A stretch of 64,000 bases of DNA, from NCBI RefSeq assembly GCF_900107925.1, contig NZ_FNUJ01000007.1:558001-622000 (forward strand), written 5' to 3'. Of this stretch, positions 25,754 through 33,814 are shown piece by piece. The stretch comes from Amycolatopsis pretoriensis (lineage in GTDB: Bacteria; Actinomycetota; Actinomycetes; Mycobacteriales; Pseudonocardiaceae). The first letter of the stretch is position 1; each line of letters starts with the position of its first letter. The notes beneath the pieces were generated by a model that was given only the letters and a program-made list of their open reading frames with translations, was not told the origin of the DNA and did not search any database. The position numbers were made by a program, and so were the translations under genes.

Positions 25754-27382
25754 GTGGACGCCGTGACCCAGACCCCCGCCCCGAAGAACGAGCCGGTGCT
25801 CACCTACGCGCCGGGCAGCGCTGAGCGCGCCGAACTCGAGGGTGCGCTCAAGCGGCTGGGCCAGGCGGAACCGGTCGACCTGACGGTCACCGTCGGCGGC
25901 GAGCAGCGCCCCGGCGGCGGCGAGAAGATCGACGTCGTCCAGCCGCACAACCACCGGCACGTGCTGGGCACCATCCACAGCGCGACCCAGCAGGACACGA
26001 CCGACGCCATCGCGGCCGCCGCGAAGGCCGCCCCGGAGTGGCGCGCGCTGTCCTACGACGACCGCGCCGCCATCCTGCTGCGCGCGGCCGACCTGCTGAC
26101 CGGCCCGTGGCGCGCCACTCTCAACGCCGCCACGATGCTCGGCCAGTCCAAGACCGCGACCCAGGCGGAAATCGACTCCGCCTGCGAGCTCGCCGACTTC
26201 TGGCGCTTCAACGTCGAGTTCGGCCGCCGCGTCCTCACCGAGCAGCCGGTCAGCTCGCCGGGCGTGTGGAACCGGATGGAGCACCGCCCGCTGGAGGGCT
26301 TCGTCTACGCGATCACCCCGTTCAACTTCACCGCGATCGCCGGCAACCTGCCGACCGCGCCCGCGCTGATGGGCAACACGGTCCTGTGGAAGCCGTCGCC
26401 GACGCAGTCGTTCGCCGCGCACCTGACCATGCGGCTGCTCGAAGAGGCCGGGATGCCGCCGGGCGTCATCAACCTGCTGCCGGGCGACGGCAAGGCCGTC
26501 TCCGAGGTCGCCCTGACCCACCGCGACCTGGCCGGCATCCACTTCACCGGCTCGACCCCGACGTTCCAGCACCTGTGGGCCACGGTCGGCGCGAACATCG
26601 CGGGCTACCGCGGCTACCCGCGGCTGGTCGGCGAGACCGGCGGCAAGGACTTCATCGTCGCGCACCCGTCGGCCGACGTCGACGTCCTGCGCACCGCCAT
26701 GGTCCGCGGCGCCTTCGAGTACCAGGGCCAGAAGTGCTCCGCCGCTTCGCGCGCCTACGTCCCGCGCAGCCTGTGGACGAAGCTGAAGGACGGGCTGGTC
26801 TCCGAGACCGAGGCGTTGTCCTACGGCGACGTCACCGACCTGTCGCACTTCGGCGGCGCGGTCATCGACGCGCGGGCGTTCGCGAAGCACACCAACCTCT
26901 TCGAGAGCGTGCAGAACGACGCCTCGGTCGAGGTCCTCACCGGTGGCACCGCCGACGACAGCGTCGGCTACTTCGTCAAGCCGACGATCCTCGTGTCGGA
27001 CAACCCGAAGCACGAGATCTTCTCGACCGAGTACTTCGGCCCGATCCTGTCGGTGCACGTCTACGAGGACGGCGACTTCGACGCCGTGCTGAAGCTCGTC
27101 GACGAGACGGCCGCGTACGCGCTGACCGGCGCGATCATCGCCAACGACCGCACGGCCGTGGCGAAGGCGTCCGAAGCGCTGCGGTTCGCCGCCGGCAACT
27201 TCTACGTCAACGACAAGCCGACCGGTGCGGTCGTCGGCCAGCAGCCGTTCGGCGGGGCACGGGCGTCCGGTACCAACGACAAGGCCGGGTCGATCTTCAA
27301 CCTGCAGCGCTGGACCAGCCCGCGCTCGGTGAAGGAGACCTTCGTGCCGCCGACCGGCGTCCGTTACCCGCACCAGGGCTGA
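25754..27382 (+). CDS. pruA: L-glutamate gamma-semialdehyde (1-pyrroline-5-carboxylate) dehydrogenase
   Basis: A 542-residue aldehyde dehydrogenase completing proline catabolism to glutamate with NAD. Catalytic blocks are TPFNFTAIAGNLPTAPALMG near 195, the general base region LVGETGGKDF near 292 and the nucleophile Cys in YQGQKCSAASRAYVP near 328. The C-terminus has FGGARASGTNDKAGS, the substrate and cofactor contact region. GTG at 25754 follows GAGGAG by six bases. The proline dehydrogenase gene follows at 14 bp, so this is the pruA-pruB pair rather than a fused PutA. It is probably induced by proline through the divergent PucR protein. Confidence 0.96.
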   Translation: MDAVTQTPAPKNEPVLTYAPGSAERAELEGALKRLGQAEPVDLTVTVGGEQRPGGGEKIDVVQPHNHRHVLGTIHSATQQDTTDAIAAAAKAAPEWRALSYDDRAAILLRAADLLTGPWRATLNAATMLGQSKTATQAEIDSACELADFWRFNVEFGRRVLTEQPVSSPGVWNRMEHRPLEGFVYAITPFNFTAIAGNLPTAPALMGNTVLWKPSPTQSFAAHLTMRLLEEAGMPPGVINLLPGDGKAVSEVALTHRDLAGIHFTGSTPTFQHLWATVGANIAGYRGYPRLVGETGGKDFIVAHPSADVDVLRTAMVRGAFEYQGQKCSAASRAYVPRSLWTKLKDGLVSETEALSYGDVTDLSHFGGAVIDARAFAKHTNLFESVQNDASVEVLTGGTADDSVGYFVKPTILVSDNPKHEIFSTEYFGPILSVHVYEDGDFDAVLKLVDETAAYALTGAIIANDRTAVAKASEALRFAAGNFYVNDKPTGAVVGQQPFGGARASGTNDKAGSIFNLQRWTSPRSVKETFVPPTGVRYPHQG

Positions 27383-27396
27383 GAGGGAGGTCCGTC

Positions 27397-28326
27397 ATGC
27401 TGCGTGCCCCGTTGCTCGCCGCCGCCCGCTCCCGGAAGATCCGGGCGCTCGTCGAAGCCGTGCCCGCCACGCGGTCCGTGGTGCGCCGGTTCGTGGCCGG
27501 GTCCGAGACCGCCGACGCCGTCCGCGTGGCCCGGGAACTGGCCGCGGACGGCCGGCGGACCACCCTCGACCACCTCGGCGAGGACACGACCGACGCCGCG
27601 CAGGCCGCGTCGACCGTGGCGGCCTACGAAGCCGTGTTGACCGCGCTCGCCGCGGAAGGCCTGGCCGAGGGAGCGGACGTCTCGGTGAAGCTGTCGGCGG
27701 TGGGCCAGTTCCTGCCGTCGAACGGCGAGGACGTCGCCCTGGAAAACGCGCGGAAGATCTGCGCGGCGGCCGAGGCGGTCGGCGCCACCGTGACGCTCGA
27801 CATGGAGGACCACACCACCACGGACTCGACGCTCGGCATCCTGCGCGAGCTGCGCGGCGAGTACCCGTGGGTGGGCGCGGTGCTGCAGGCGTACCTGCAC
27901 CGCACCGAGGCGGACTGCCGCGCGTTGTCGGGTCCGGGTTCCCGGGTCCGGCTGTGCAAGGGCGCGTACGCCGAGCCGGAGTCCGTGGCGTTCCAGGAGA
28001 AGTCCGAAGTGGACAAGTCCTACGTCCGCTGCCTGCGCGTCCTGATGGCGGGTTCCGGGTATCCGATGGTCGCTTCGCACGACCCGCGGATGATCGAGAT
28101 CGCCGCCGCGCTCGCCGACGAAAACGGCCGCAAGGACGACGACCACGAGTTCCAGATGCTCTACGGCATCCGGCCGGAGGAGCAGGCGCGGATCGCGGCT
28201 TCGGGCTCGCGCATGCGCGTCTACGTGCCCTACGGCGACGAGTGGTACGGCTACTTCATGCGGCGGCTGGCCGAGCGGCCGGCGAACCTGGCGTTCTTCC
28301 TGCGCGGGCTCGCGACCCGTTCCTGA
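27397..28326 (+). CDS. pruB: Proline dehydrogenase
   Basis: A 309-residue monofunctional FAD-dependent proline dehydrogenase with the PutA-type barrel. Visible blocks are DVSVKLSAVGQFL near residue 95, VTLDMEDHTTTDSTL near 130, RVRLCKGAYAEPE near 184 and the C-terminal RVYVPYGDEWYGYFMRRLAERP typical of the family (PYG and RRLAERP contact proline). ATG at 27397 is preceded by GGGAGG. It converts proline to pyrroline-5-carboxylate for the product of the preceding gene. The gene is closed by a strong palindromic terminator. Confidence 0.95.
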   Translation: MLRAPLLAAARSRKIRALVEAVPATRSVVRRFVAGSETADAVRVARELAADGRRTTLDHLGEDTTDAAQAASTVAAYEAVLTALAAEGLAEGADVSVKLSAVGQFLPSNGEDVALENARKICAAAEAVGATVTLDMEDHTTTDSTLGILRELRGEYPWVGAVLQAYLHRTEADCRALSGPGSRVRLCKGAYAEPESVAFQEKSEVDKSYVRCLRVLMAGSGYPMVASHDPRMIEIAAALADENGRKDDDHEFQMLYGIRPEEQARIAASGSRMRVYVPYGDEWYGYFMRRLAERPANLAFFLRGLATRS

Positions 28327-28327
28327 A

Positions 28328-28367
28328 ACACGACGAAGGCCGCCCCGCGGGGCGGCCTTCGTCGTGT
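28328..28367. terminator. Bidirectional palindromic terminator
   Basis: A perfect 40-bp palindrome with 20-bp arms (ACACGACGAAGGCCGCCCCG and its complement) begins two bases after the proline dehydrogenase stop and ends eight bases before the thioredoxin stop. It serves both convergent genes. There is no T run, as is common in high-GC bacteria. Confidence 0.92.
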
Positions 28368-28375
28368 GGTGGTGG

Positions 28376-28747
28376 TCAGGCCTTTTCGGCCTCGGCTTCG
28401 GCGGCCTTGCGCTTGACCTCGTCCATGTCGACCTCGCGAGCCTGCTTGATGAGCTCTTCGAGGGCGGGCTCGGGCAGCGCGCCGGGCTGGGCGTAGATCA
28501 GCGTCTTGTCTCGGATGATGGCCAACGTCGGGATGGAGCGGACGTCGAAGGCGGCCGCGAGCTGCTGCTGCGCTTCGGTGTCGACGCTCGCGAAGACGAT
28601 GTCGTCGTGCTTCTCGGAGGCCTTCTCGTAGACCGGCGCGAACTGGCGGCACGGCCCGCACCAGCTCGCCCAGAAGTCGATCAGGACGAACTCGTGGTCG
28701 TTAACCGTCTGGTCGAAGTTCTCGGCAGTCAGCTCAACGGTGCTCAT
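28376..28747 (-). CDS. trxA: Thioredoxin
   Basis: A 123-residue thioredoxin with the active site FWASWCGPCRQF near residue 25-36 and the cis-proline in SIPTLAII near 72. A C-terminal charged extension (about 20 residues, KRKAAEAEAEKA) goes beyond the usual thioredoxin end. It is a cytoplasmic disulfide reductase. ATG at 28747 is used. The next gene (DUF2630) is divergent, with 86 bp between starts. Confidence 0.95.
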   Translation of the reverse strand: MSTVELTAENFDQTVNDHEFVLIDFWASWCGPCRQFAPVYEKASEKHDDIVFASVDTEAQQQLAAAFDVRSIPTLAIIRDKTLIYAQPGALPEPALEELIKQAREVDMDEVKRKAAEAEAEKA

Positions 28748-28833
28748 GCCCTGGTCAACGACGTGGACGCGGCGGGAATTCCCGGAGCCGGGGTAGCGTC
28801 TGCACCCGAGCACCCGTGAAGAGGAGGACAAGG

Positions 28834-29076
28834 ATGGCCGACGGCGAAATCCTGGGCCGGATCGACGAGCTGATCGCGGAGGAGCACGAACTCCGGTCGC
28901 GCTCGGTCGGCGTGGGGCTGAGCGGCGGCGACAAGGACCGCCTCACCTCGGTCGAGCAGCAGCTCGACCAGTGCTGGGACCTGCTCCGCCAGCGCCGCGC
29001 GAAGTCGGAGTTCCACGAGAACCCGGACGACGCGCAGGCCCGCCCGGTTTCCGAGGTGGAGTCCTACCGCCAGTGA
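28834..29076 (+). CDS. DUF2630 family protein
   Basis: An 80-residue helical protein starting MADGEILGRIDELIAEEHEL, with LTSVEQQLDQCWDLLRQRRA in the middle. This matches DUF2630, a short actinobacterial family of unknown function predicted to be a helical hairpin. ATG at 28834 follows GAGGAGG by six bases. It is divergent from thioredoxin. The repeat array 29081-29157 begins just after its stop codon. Confidence 0.88.
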   Translation: MADGEILGRIDELIAEEHELRSRSVGVGLSGGDKDRLTSVEQQLDQCWDLLRQRRAKSEFHENPDDAQARPVSEVESYRQ

Positions 29077-29080
29077 CCGG

Positions 29081-29157
29081 CTGAAGGGCACCTTCCTCAC
29101 GTGTGGTGAGAGGAAGGTGCCCTTCAGCGCGTCACATGCGACGAAAGTGCCCTTCAG
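29081..29157. repeat. Palindrome array, CTGAAGGGCACCTT family, locus 1
   Basis: Three copies of CTGAAGGGCACCTT: plus at 29081-29094, minus at 29114-29127, and minus with one mismatch at 29144-29157. The inverted pair is separated by 19 bases and forms a long hairpin together with the flanking CCTCAC/GTGAGAGG. The two direct copies have a 30-bp period. It sits between the convergent DUF2630 and hydrolase genes and may act as a terminator. The arrangement is the exact mirror of 55637-55713. Confidence 0.95.
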
Positions 29158-29167
29158 CGCGCCGGGG

Positions 29168-30739
29168 TCAGGCGGGGCAGAGGGTGCCGTCGGCCGGGAC
29201 CTTGCCGTCCACCAGGAACGCCCGCGCCGCCTCCGTGACGCACGGGGACGTGCCCACCGCGCCGTGGCCCGCGCCCTGCCACGTGAGCGTCACCGCCGTC
29301 GGCATCTGGTCCGCCGCCCGGGTGCTGCCCACCTGCGGGGTCACCGGGTCCGCCGCCGTCGCCGTCACCAGGATCGGCGGGGCTCCCGTCGCGCCCGCCG
29401 GGGGCAGCGGTTCCGTGCGGACCGGCCACGGCCCGCACCACGCCAGCTGCTGGGCGACGACCGTGCCGAACTGCGGGTACTTCGTCCGCATCCCCGCCGC
29501 CACCTGGTCCAGCTGGTCGGCCGAAAGCCGGGTCTGGCTGTCGTTGCAGCGGGTCGCGATCGTCGCGTCGAGGCGGGACGGCTGTGCGCGCGTGTCGTGC
29601 AGCACCGGCGACGCGAACGCCGCCAGCGCCGTGATGTTGCCGCCGCGAGCCGCCGCGATCGCGTCGGCCAGCTCCGGCCAGCGCGAACGCTGCGAAAGCC
29701 CCGAATAGACCGCGTACATCGCCACTCCCGGCCCGAACCCGACGGCGTCCTCGGTCATCGGGGGCGAGACCCGCAGCTGGTCGGTGAGCGCCGTCAGAGC
29801 CGCCTTCGGGTCGCCGAGGGCGCACTTGCGGGCCGCGCAGTCCGCGGCGAACGCGTCCAGCGTCGTCTGCGCGCCGGCCGCGACCGCGTCCAGCACCGCC
29901 GCGGTGTCCGGGCCCGGGTCGGGGACGCCGTCGAGCACCATCCGGCCGACCTGGCCGGGGAAGCGCACCGCGTACTCCGACAGCAGCTTCGAGCCGTCGC
30001 CGCGGCCGAGCGCGTTGAGCCGGTCCGAACCCAGCGCCTTGCGCAGCTCCTCCAGGTCGCCGGCGCCGCGCCAGCTGTCCAGCGCCGTCTGGGAGTCGTC
30101 CAGCTCGATCGCGCACTGCTGACCGGCCTTGCGCGCCGCGTCCAGCACGTCCTGCAGGTCGCCCTGCCCCGGGTCGGCGTCGATCAGGTCGTGCCGGATG
30201 TCCGGCGGCACGCACTGGACGGGCGCCGAAAGCCCGGTGCCGCGCCGGTCCAGGCCGATCAGCGAGAACTTCGCCAGGAACGCCGGCGGCAGCGTCGCGG
30301 CCAGCCGCGCGGCGTAGACCGTGCCCGGTTCACCGTCGACGTCGTTGACCACGACCAGCGGGATCGGCCCGGTGCCGGCTTTCAGCGCCAGCAGCCGCAC
30401 CACCGACCGGCGCGCCTCGCCGGGCGCGTCGAGCGGCGTGGTGACCCGGGCGCAGGTGAAGTGCAGGCTGTCCGGCACCGGCGGGGTGCCGATCCGCTGC
30501 CGGGTGTCGTCGTCGCAGTCGGCCCACCGCAGCGACGGCGACTGCGGCTCGGCCAGCGGCGGCAGCGGCACCGGCGGGGTGCCGGTGGGCGACGCGGGCG
30601 TCGTCTTCCCGTCGTTTTCGACCAGCGCCGGGCGGACCGACGGCCCCGCGGCGCAGCCCGCCGCGGAGGCCAGGGCGAGCAGCGCGACCAGGAGACGGGT
30701 ACGGCGGCGGCGCACGGGCGAGGTCCTCACGTAGATCAC
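29168..30739 (-). CDS. TAP-like alpha/beta-hydrolase lipoprotein lacking the catalytic Ser
   Basis: A 523-residue exported protein. The N-terminus has an Arg-rich leader, a hydrophobic segment LLVALLALASAAGCAAG with a lipobox-like Cys near residue 29, and a Pro-rich linker. It belongs to the tripeptidyl aminopeptidase/SlpD-like alpha/beta-hydrolases: FSLIGLDRRGTGLS near 165, FPGQVGRMVLDGVPDPG near 268 and the TAP C-terminal region. The elbow expected as GxSYG reads GRGDG, so the nucleophile Ser is missing, while the Asp (ATAADPVTP) and His (GAGHGAVG) regions remain. It may be inactive or serve binding only. In-frame GTG codons at 30739 and 30730 are both possible starts. Confidence 0.85.
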   Translation of the reverse strand: MIYVRTSPVRRRRTRLLVALLALASAAGCAAGPSVRPALVENDGKTTPASPTGTPPVPLPPLAEPQSPSLRWADCDDDTRQRIGTPPVPDSLHFTCARVTTPLDAPGEARRSVVRLLALKAGTGPIPLVVVNDVDGEPGTVYAARLAATLPPAFLAKFSLIGLDRRGTGLSAPVQCVPPDIRHDLIDADPGQGDLQDVLDAARKAGQQCAIELDDSQTALDSWRGAGDLEELRKALGSDRLNALGRGDGSKLLSEYAVRFPGQVGRMVLDGVPDPGPDTAAVLDAVAAGAQTTLDAFAADCAARKCALGDPKAALTALTDQLRVSPPMTEDAVGFGPGVAMYAVYSGLSQRSRWPELADAIAAARGGNITALAAFASPVLHDTRAQPSRLDATIATRCNDSQTRLSADQLDQVAAGMRTKYPQFGTVVAQQLAWCGPWPVRTEPLPPAGATGAPPILVTATAADPVTPQVGSTRAADQMPTAVTLTWQGAGHGAVGTSPCVTEAARAFLVDGKVPADGTLCPA

Positions 30740-30784
30740 AGGCAGGGTACTGCCGAGCTTCGCACGCCCGGTGTGGGACGCGGG

Positions 30785-31864
30785 TTAGCGGGTCCGCACG
30801 ACCTGGCCGCGGAACACGGCGTCGAGGTCGTAGCGGGCGGGCTCCTCGAGCTGGCTGTAGTCGCACGACGCGGGTTCGCGGTCGGGGCGCCAGCGCTTGA
30901 ACCGCGCGTTGTGCCGGAAGCGCGACGGCATCCCGCCTTCGGTGTTCTCGTAGGCCACTTCGACGACGCGCTCGGGTCGCAGCGGCACCCATTCGTGTTC
31001 GGTGGCGCGCCAGCGCGTGACCCCGCCGGGGATCCGCTGGGCCTCGCCGGTCGCGCGGCCGCCCCACGGGTGGTCTTCGCCGTCGGTGACCAGCGGCGCC
31101 AGCTCCTCGGCGAGTTCGCGGCGGCGCTCCTTCGGGAACGACCCCACCGTGCCGACGTGGTGCAGCACGCCCTTTTCGTCGTGCAGGCCGAGCAGGAACG
31201 ACCCGACGAGTTCACCGGGGCCGCCGTCGACGTGCCAGCGCAGGCCGGCGAGGACGCAGTCCGCGGTGCGCAGGTGCTTGTACTTGACCATCACGCGCTT
31301 GCCGGGTGTGTACGGCTCGTCGAGGGGCTTGCCGATGACGCCGTCGAGGCCCGCGCCCTCGAAGAGCTCGAACCAGTGCCGCGCGGTGTCCGGGTCGGTG
31401 GTCGCCGGGGTGAGCGGGAACCGGTCGCCGGCCAGCTCGGCGAGCCGCTCGCGACGCACCGACGTGGGCTCGTCGAGGAGGGATTCGTCGTCGAGGGCGA
31501 GGACGTCGAAGGCGACGAACTCGGCGGGCTGCTCGGCCGCCAGGAGCGTGATCCGGCTTTCGGCGGGGTGGATGCGCTCGGTCAGGGCGTCGAAGTCCAG
31601 CCGGCCGCCGCGCGCGACGACGAGCTCGCCGTCCAGCACGACCCGCGGCGGCAGTGTCTCCAGCAGCCGCGCGACGGCCTCCGGGAAGTACCGGTTCAAC
31701 GGCTTTTCCGCGCGCGACTGCAGGTACAGCTCGTCGCCGTCCTTGAAGACGATGCAGCGGAAGCCGTCCCACTTCGGTTCGAACAGCAGGCCCCCGGAGT
31801 CCGGGATGGCCTTCGCGGGCTTGGCGAGCATCGGCTTCAGCGGCGGCTGCAGCGGTAGGGGCAT
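30785..31864 (-). CDS. ligC: ATP-dependent DNA ligase (LigC-like)
   Basis: A 359-residue DNA ligase with adenylation and OB domains only. The nucleotidyl motif I is FEPKWDGFRCIVF near residue 28 (KWDG), motif III FVAFDVLALD near 126, motif IV DGVIGKPLDEPYTP near 185 and motif V VMVKYKHLRTADCV near 203. Length and domain content match LigC of mycobacteria, an auxiliary end-joining or repair ligase. ATG at 31864 fits the usual N-terminus although no clear ribosome site is seen. A stand-alone PolDom gene at 19822 would be its functional partner. Confidence 0.93.
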   Translation of the reverse strand: MPLPLQPPLKPMLAKPAKAIPDSGGLLFEPKWDGFRCIVFKDGDELYLQSRAEKPLNRYFPEAVARLLETLPPRVVLDGELVVARGGRLDFDALTERIHPAESRITLLAAEQPAEFVAFDVLALDDESLLDEPTSVRRERLAELAGDRFPLTPATTDPDTARHWFELFEGAGLDGVIGKPLDEPYTPGKRVMVKYKHLRTADCVLAGLRWHVDGGPGELVGSFLLGLHDEKGVLHHVGTVGSFPKERRRELAEELAPLVTDGEDHPWGGRATGEAQRIPGGVTRWRATEHEWVPLRPERVVEVAYENTEGGMPSRFRHNARFKRWRPDREPASCDYSQLEEPARYDLDAVFRGQVVRTR

Positions 31865-31890
31865 GCGGGCATTCTGCGGAAAGACGCGGT

Positions 31891-32490
31891 TCAGCGCACG
31901 CGTTTCGCCGCGCTCGTGTCGAGTTCCAGGCGGACGGCCGTGGGCAGGACGTCGAGGCCGAGCGACTCCCGGGCCCTGGTCAGCACGCGGCCGTCCAGGT
32001 CTTCCCAGACGCCCTTGAGGTCGGTGCCCTCGTGCAGCCACAGGGTGATGCGCAACGCGGGAGACGTCCGCGAGCCGACGGCGCGGACCCGGGCGCGGCT
32101 CACGCCGCCGAGCTGTTCGGCGTCGGCCTGGACCGCGCCGGAGATCGCCGCGGCGGTGACCACCAGCTCGGCGCCTTCCGTGCGGTCGAGGTCCAGATCG
32201 GGCCGCGGCTCGGGGCGCAGTGAGCGCAGCGTGCCGCGCAGGCCGAACACGACCAGCAGGATCCCGAGCACGATGGCGGCGGCCCGGGCGGGCGTGGCGT
32301 GGCCGCCGAGCCAGCCGAGCGCCATCGGGTCGAGCAGCGGGCGGCGCCCGCGGAACTCGCCGAGCAGGCCGAAGCCGACGACGAGGGCCAGCGCCCCGCC
32401 GAGCAGCGCCAGCAGCCCGACCAGGAAGACCCACGTGCGTTCGCCCGAGTACGACCGGGAAAGCGCCTTCGCGGCGATCGACTTCCTCAT
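31891..32490 (-). CDS. AmaP-like alkaline shock membrane anchor protein
   Basis: A 199-residue protein with two N-terminal membrane helices (WVFLVGLLALLGGALALVV near 20-40 and AAAIVLGILLVVFGLRG near 70-87) and an ~110-residue cytoplasmic domain ending VRLELDTSAAKRVR. In the staphylococcal model, AmaP anchors Asp23 to the membrane. ATG at 32490 overlaps the stop of the upstream DUF6286 gene. It is the last gene of the sigma-Asp23 operon, consistent with anchoring the Asp23/Gls24 proteins encoded upstream. Sequence similarity within the cytoplasmic domain is modest, so the call leans on context. Confidence 0.82.
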   Translation of the reverse strand: MRKSIAAKALSRSYSGERTWVFLVGLLALLGGALALVVGFGLLGEFRGRRPLLDPMALGWLGGHATPARAAAIVLGILLVVFGLRGTLRSLRPEPRPDLDLDRTEGAELVVTAAAISGAVQADAEQLGGVSRARVRAVGSRTSPALRITLWLHEGTDLKGVWEDLDGRVLTRARESLGLDVLPTAVRLELDTSAAKRVR

Positions 32491-33023
32491 CGGCGGTCCT
32501 TCGGCGAGTCGACGACGACCGACACCTTCGGCCGGCGCGCGAGGGGGACTTCGTCGAGCAGCGCGGCCACGGTTTCGAGCAGCCGCGGCCGCAGCTCGCC
32601 TTCGGATTCGAGAGTGCTCTTCGCGCGGACGCGGACGCGGCGGGCGCTCGCGGTGACCGTCGCGCCGGCGACGTTGTCCTGCGCGCGCACGGTGAGCCCG
32701 ACCAGCCGGGCCAGCGAGCGCGGCGACGTCGAGACGCTCACCTCGCCGGCCGGGTCGGTGAGCCGGACCGCGCGGTTGCCGGCTGCCAGCGCACACAGCA
32801 GCAGGACCAGGCCCGCGGCGGCGAGCACGCCGGCGCCGACGCGCACCGCGTAGGCGTCCCAGCCCAGCGCCGCGAGCTGCGCCTGCCAACGCGGCCACGG
32901 CACCAGCAGCGGGCCCGAAGCCGGGCGCCACCAGTGCCAGCCGACTTCCAGGGCGAGCAGCGCCCCGGCGGCGGCGACGGCCAGCCCGAGCAGGGCCGAG
33001 AGGAGGCGGACGAACGGGCGCAC
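32487..33023 (-). CDS. DUF6286 membrane protein of the Asp23 operon
   Basis: A 178-residue protein with two membrane helices, one near residues 6-27 and one near 62-82, separated by a Trp-rich loop (WHWWRPASGPLLVPWPRWQ). A C-terminal soluble domain ends VDSPKDRR. This is the layout of DUF6286 proteins found in actinobacterial Asp23 clusters; it looks like a divergent paralogue of the AmaP-type protein encoded next. GTG at 33023 is three bases from the stop of the preceding Asp23 gene. The function is probably to tether or modulate Asp23-like proteins at the membrane. Confidence 0.8.
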   Translation of the reverse strand: MRPFVRLLSALLGLAVAAAGALLALEVGWHWWRPASGPLLVPWPRWQAQLAALGWDAYAVRVGAGVLAAAGLVLLLCALAAGNRAVRLTDPAGEVSVSTSPRSLARLVGLTVRAQDNVAGATVTASARRVRVRAKSTLESEGELRPRLLETVAALLDEVPLARRPKVSVVVDSPKDRR

Positions 33024-33025
33024 GG

Positions 33026-33376
33026 CTACCGCACCCTCGGCGCCACCGCGGGCCGCAGCGCGGACACCGTCACGGCCAGCGTCCGGACGTGGTAGCCGGT
33101 GAGCAGCTCGACCTCTTCCGTGACCTTCTCGCGCACGGCACCGACGACGGTCCGCACCGGCGCCGGGTACTGCAGGGCCAGGTCGAGGGCGAGGTCGACG
33201 TCGTTGTCGAGGCCGCCGACCTTCGCCTTGGCGCCCTTCTTGGCGTCGCTCGAAGTGCCGGGCACCTGGTCGGCGGCGTGCTGGGCGACCTTGCGCACCA
33301 CGGCGTGCCCGACGGTGAGCGTGCCGCGCTCGGCCGGTTCGGCGAGCTCGCGCGGCACGTCCAGGACGCGGCTCAC
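33026..33376 (-). CDS. Asp23/Gls24 family envelope stress protein (copy 3 of the operon)
   Basis: A 116-residue Asp23/Gls24 protein: GTLTVGHAVVRKVAQHAADQV at the N-terminus, a central variable segment with DNDVDLALDLALQYPAPV near 58-75, and VREKVTEEVELLTGYHVRTL near 82-101, the classic family end. GTG at 33376 overlaps the stop of the DUF2273 gene (GTGA). Proteins of this family line the inner membrane and respond to cell-wall stress. It is smaller than the other two Asp23 proteins here and has its own sequence signature, so the three are not recent duplicates. Confidence 0.88.
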   Translation of the reverse strand: MSRVLDVPRELAEPAERGTLTVGHAVVRKVAQHAADQVPGTSSDAKKGAKAKVGGLDNDVDLALDLALQYPAPVRTVVGAVREKVTEEVELLTGYHVRTLAVTVSALRPAVAPRVR

Positions 33377-33549
33377 TTGTCGCGGCCCTTGCCGAAGAGC
33401 TCGCCGAGGTCGAGCTCGCCGTCGAGGACCCGGCCGGCGACCAGGCCGATGATGCCGACGGCCAGGGTCACCAGGAACGCGGTGAACCCCTGGGACGCGG
33501 CGAGGCCGAGGATCAGCCCGGCCAGGAGCCCGGTCTGCGTTGCGTTCAC
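33373..33549 (-). CDS. DUF2273-like small membrane protein
   Basis: A 58-residue peptide that is mostly two short hydrophobic helices (GLLAGLILGLAASQGFTAFL and VTLAVGIIGLVAGRVL) followed by an acidic tail ending LFGKGRDK. GTG at 33549 is preceded by an ideal AAGGAGG, and its stop overlaps the next Asp23 gene. Small two-helix proteins of the DUF2273 type are regular members of Asp23/AmaP operons. It is too short to stand out by length, so position, ribosome site and coupling are the main support. Confidence 0.82.
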   Translation of the reverse strand: MNATQTGLLAGLILGLAASQGFTAFLVTLAVGIIGLVAGRVLDGELDLGELFGKGRDK

Positions 33550-33583
33550 ATGTCCTCCTTGGACGGTCCGTTGTGCGGAAGCT

Positions 33584-33814
33584 TCAGCGCACCCGGGGTG
33601 GCCGGCGGCGGAAGCGGGCGAGGAGCGCGGCGACCCCGCGCCGGCGGGCGGCGAAGCTCACCGGAGCGTCGTAGCGGGAGTCCACTTCGGACTTCCCGGC
33701 GCGGAACCGGGCGAGCCCTTCCGCGAACACCGCCGGGTCGCCGCCGACGTCGGGGTGGTGGGTGCGCACGAACTCCCGGAAGGCCGCGCGGCCGTCCCGG
33801 TCGCCCCCGGTCAT
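33584..33814 (-). CDS. J-domain-like small protein of the Asp23 operon
   Basis: A 76-residue protein starting MTGGDRDGRAAFREFVRTHH, with HPDVGGDPAVFAEGLARFR, which resembles the HPD loop and following helix of DnaJ J-domains. An Arg-rich C-terminus follows. ATG at 33814 overlaps the stop of the upstream Asp23 gene. The J-like match is short and lacks helix I, so a DnaK partner role is only a suggestion. Its place inside the operon suggests it acts with the Asp23 proteins. Confidence 0.7.
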   Translation of the reverse strand: MTGGDRDGRAAFREFVRTHHPDVGGDPAVFAEGLARFRAGKSEVDSRYDAPVSFAARRRGVAALLARFRRRPPRVR

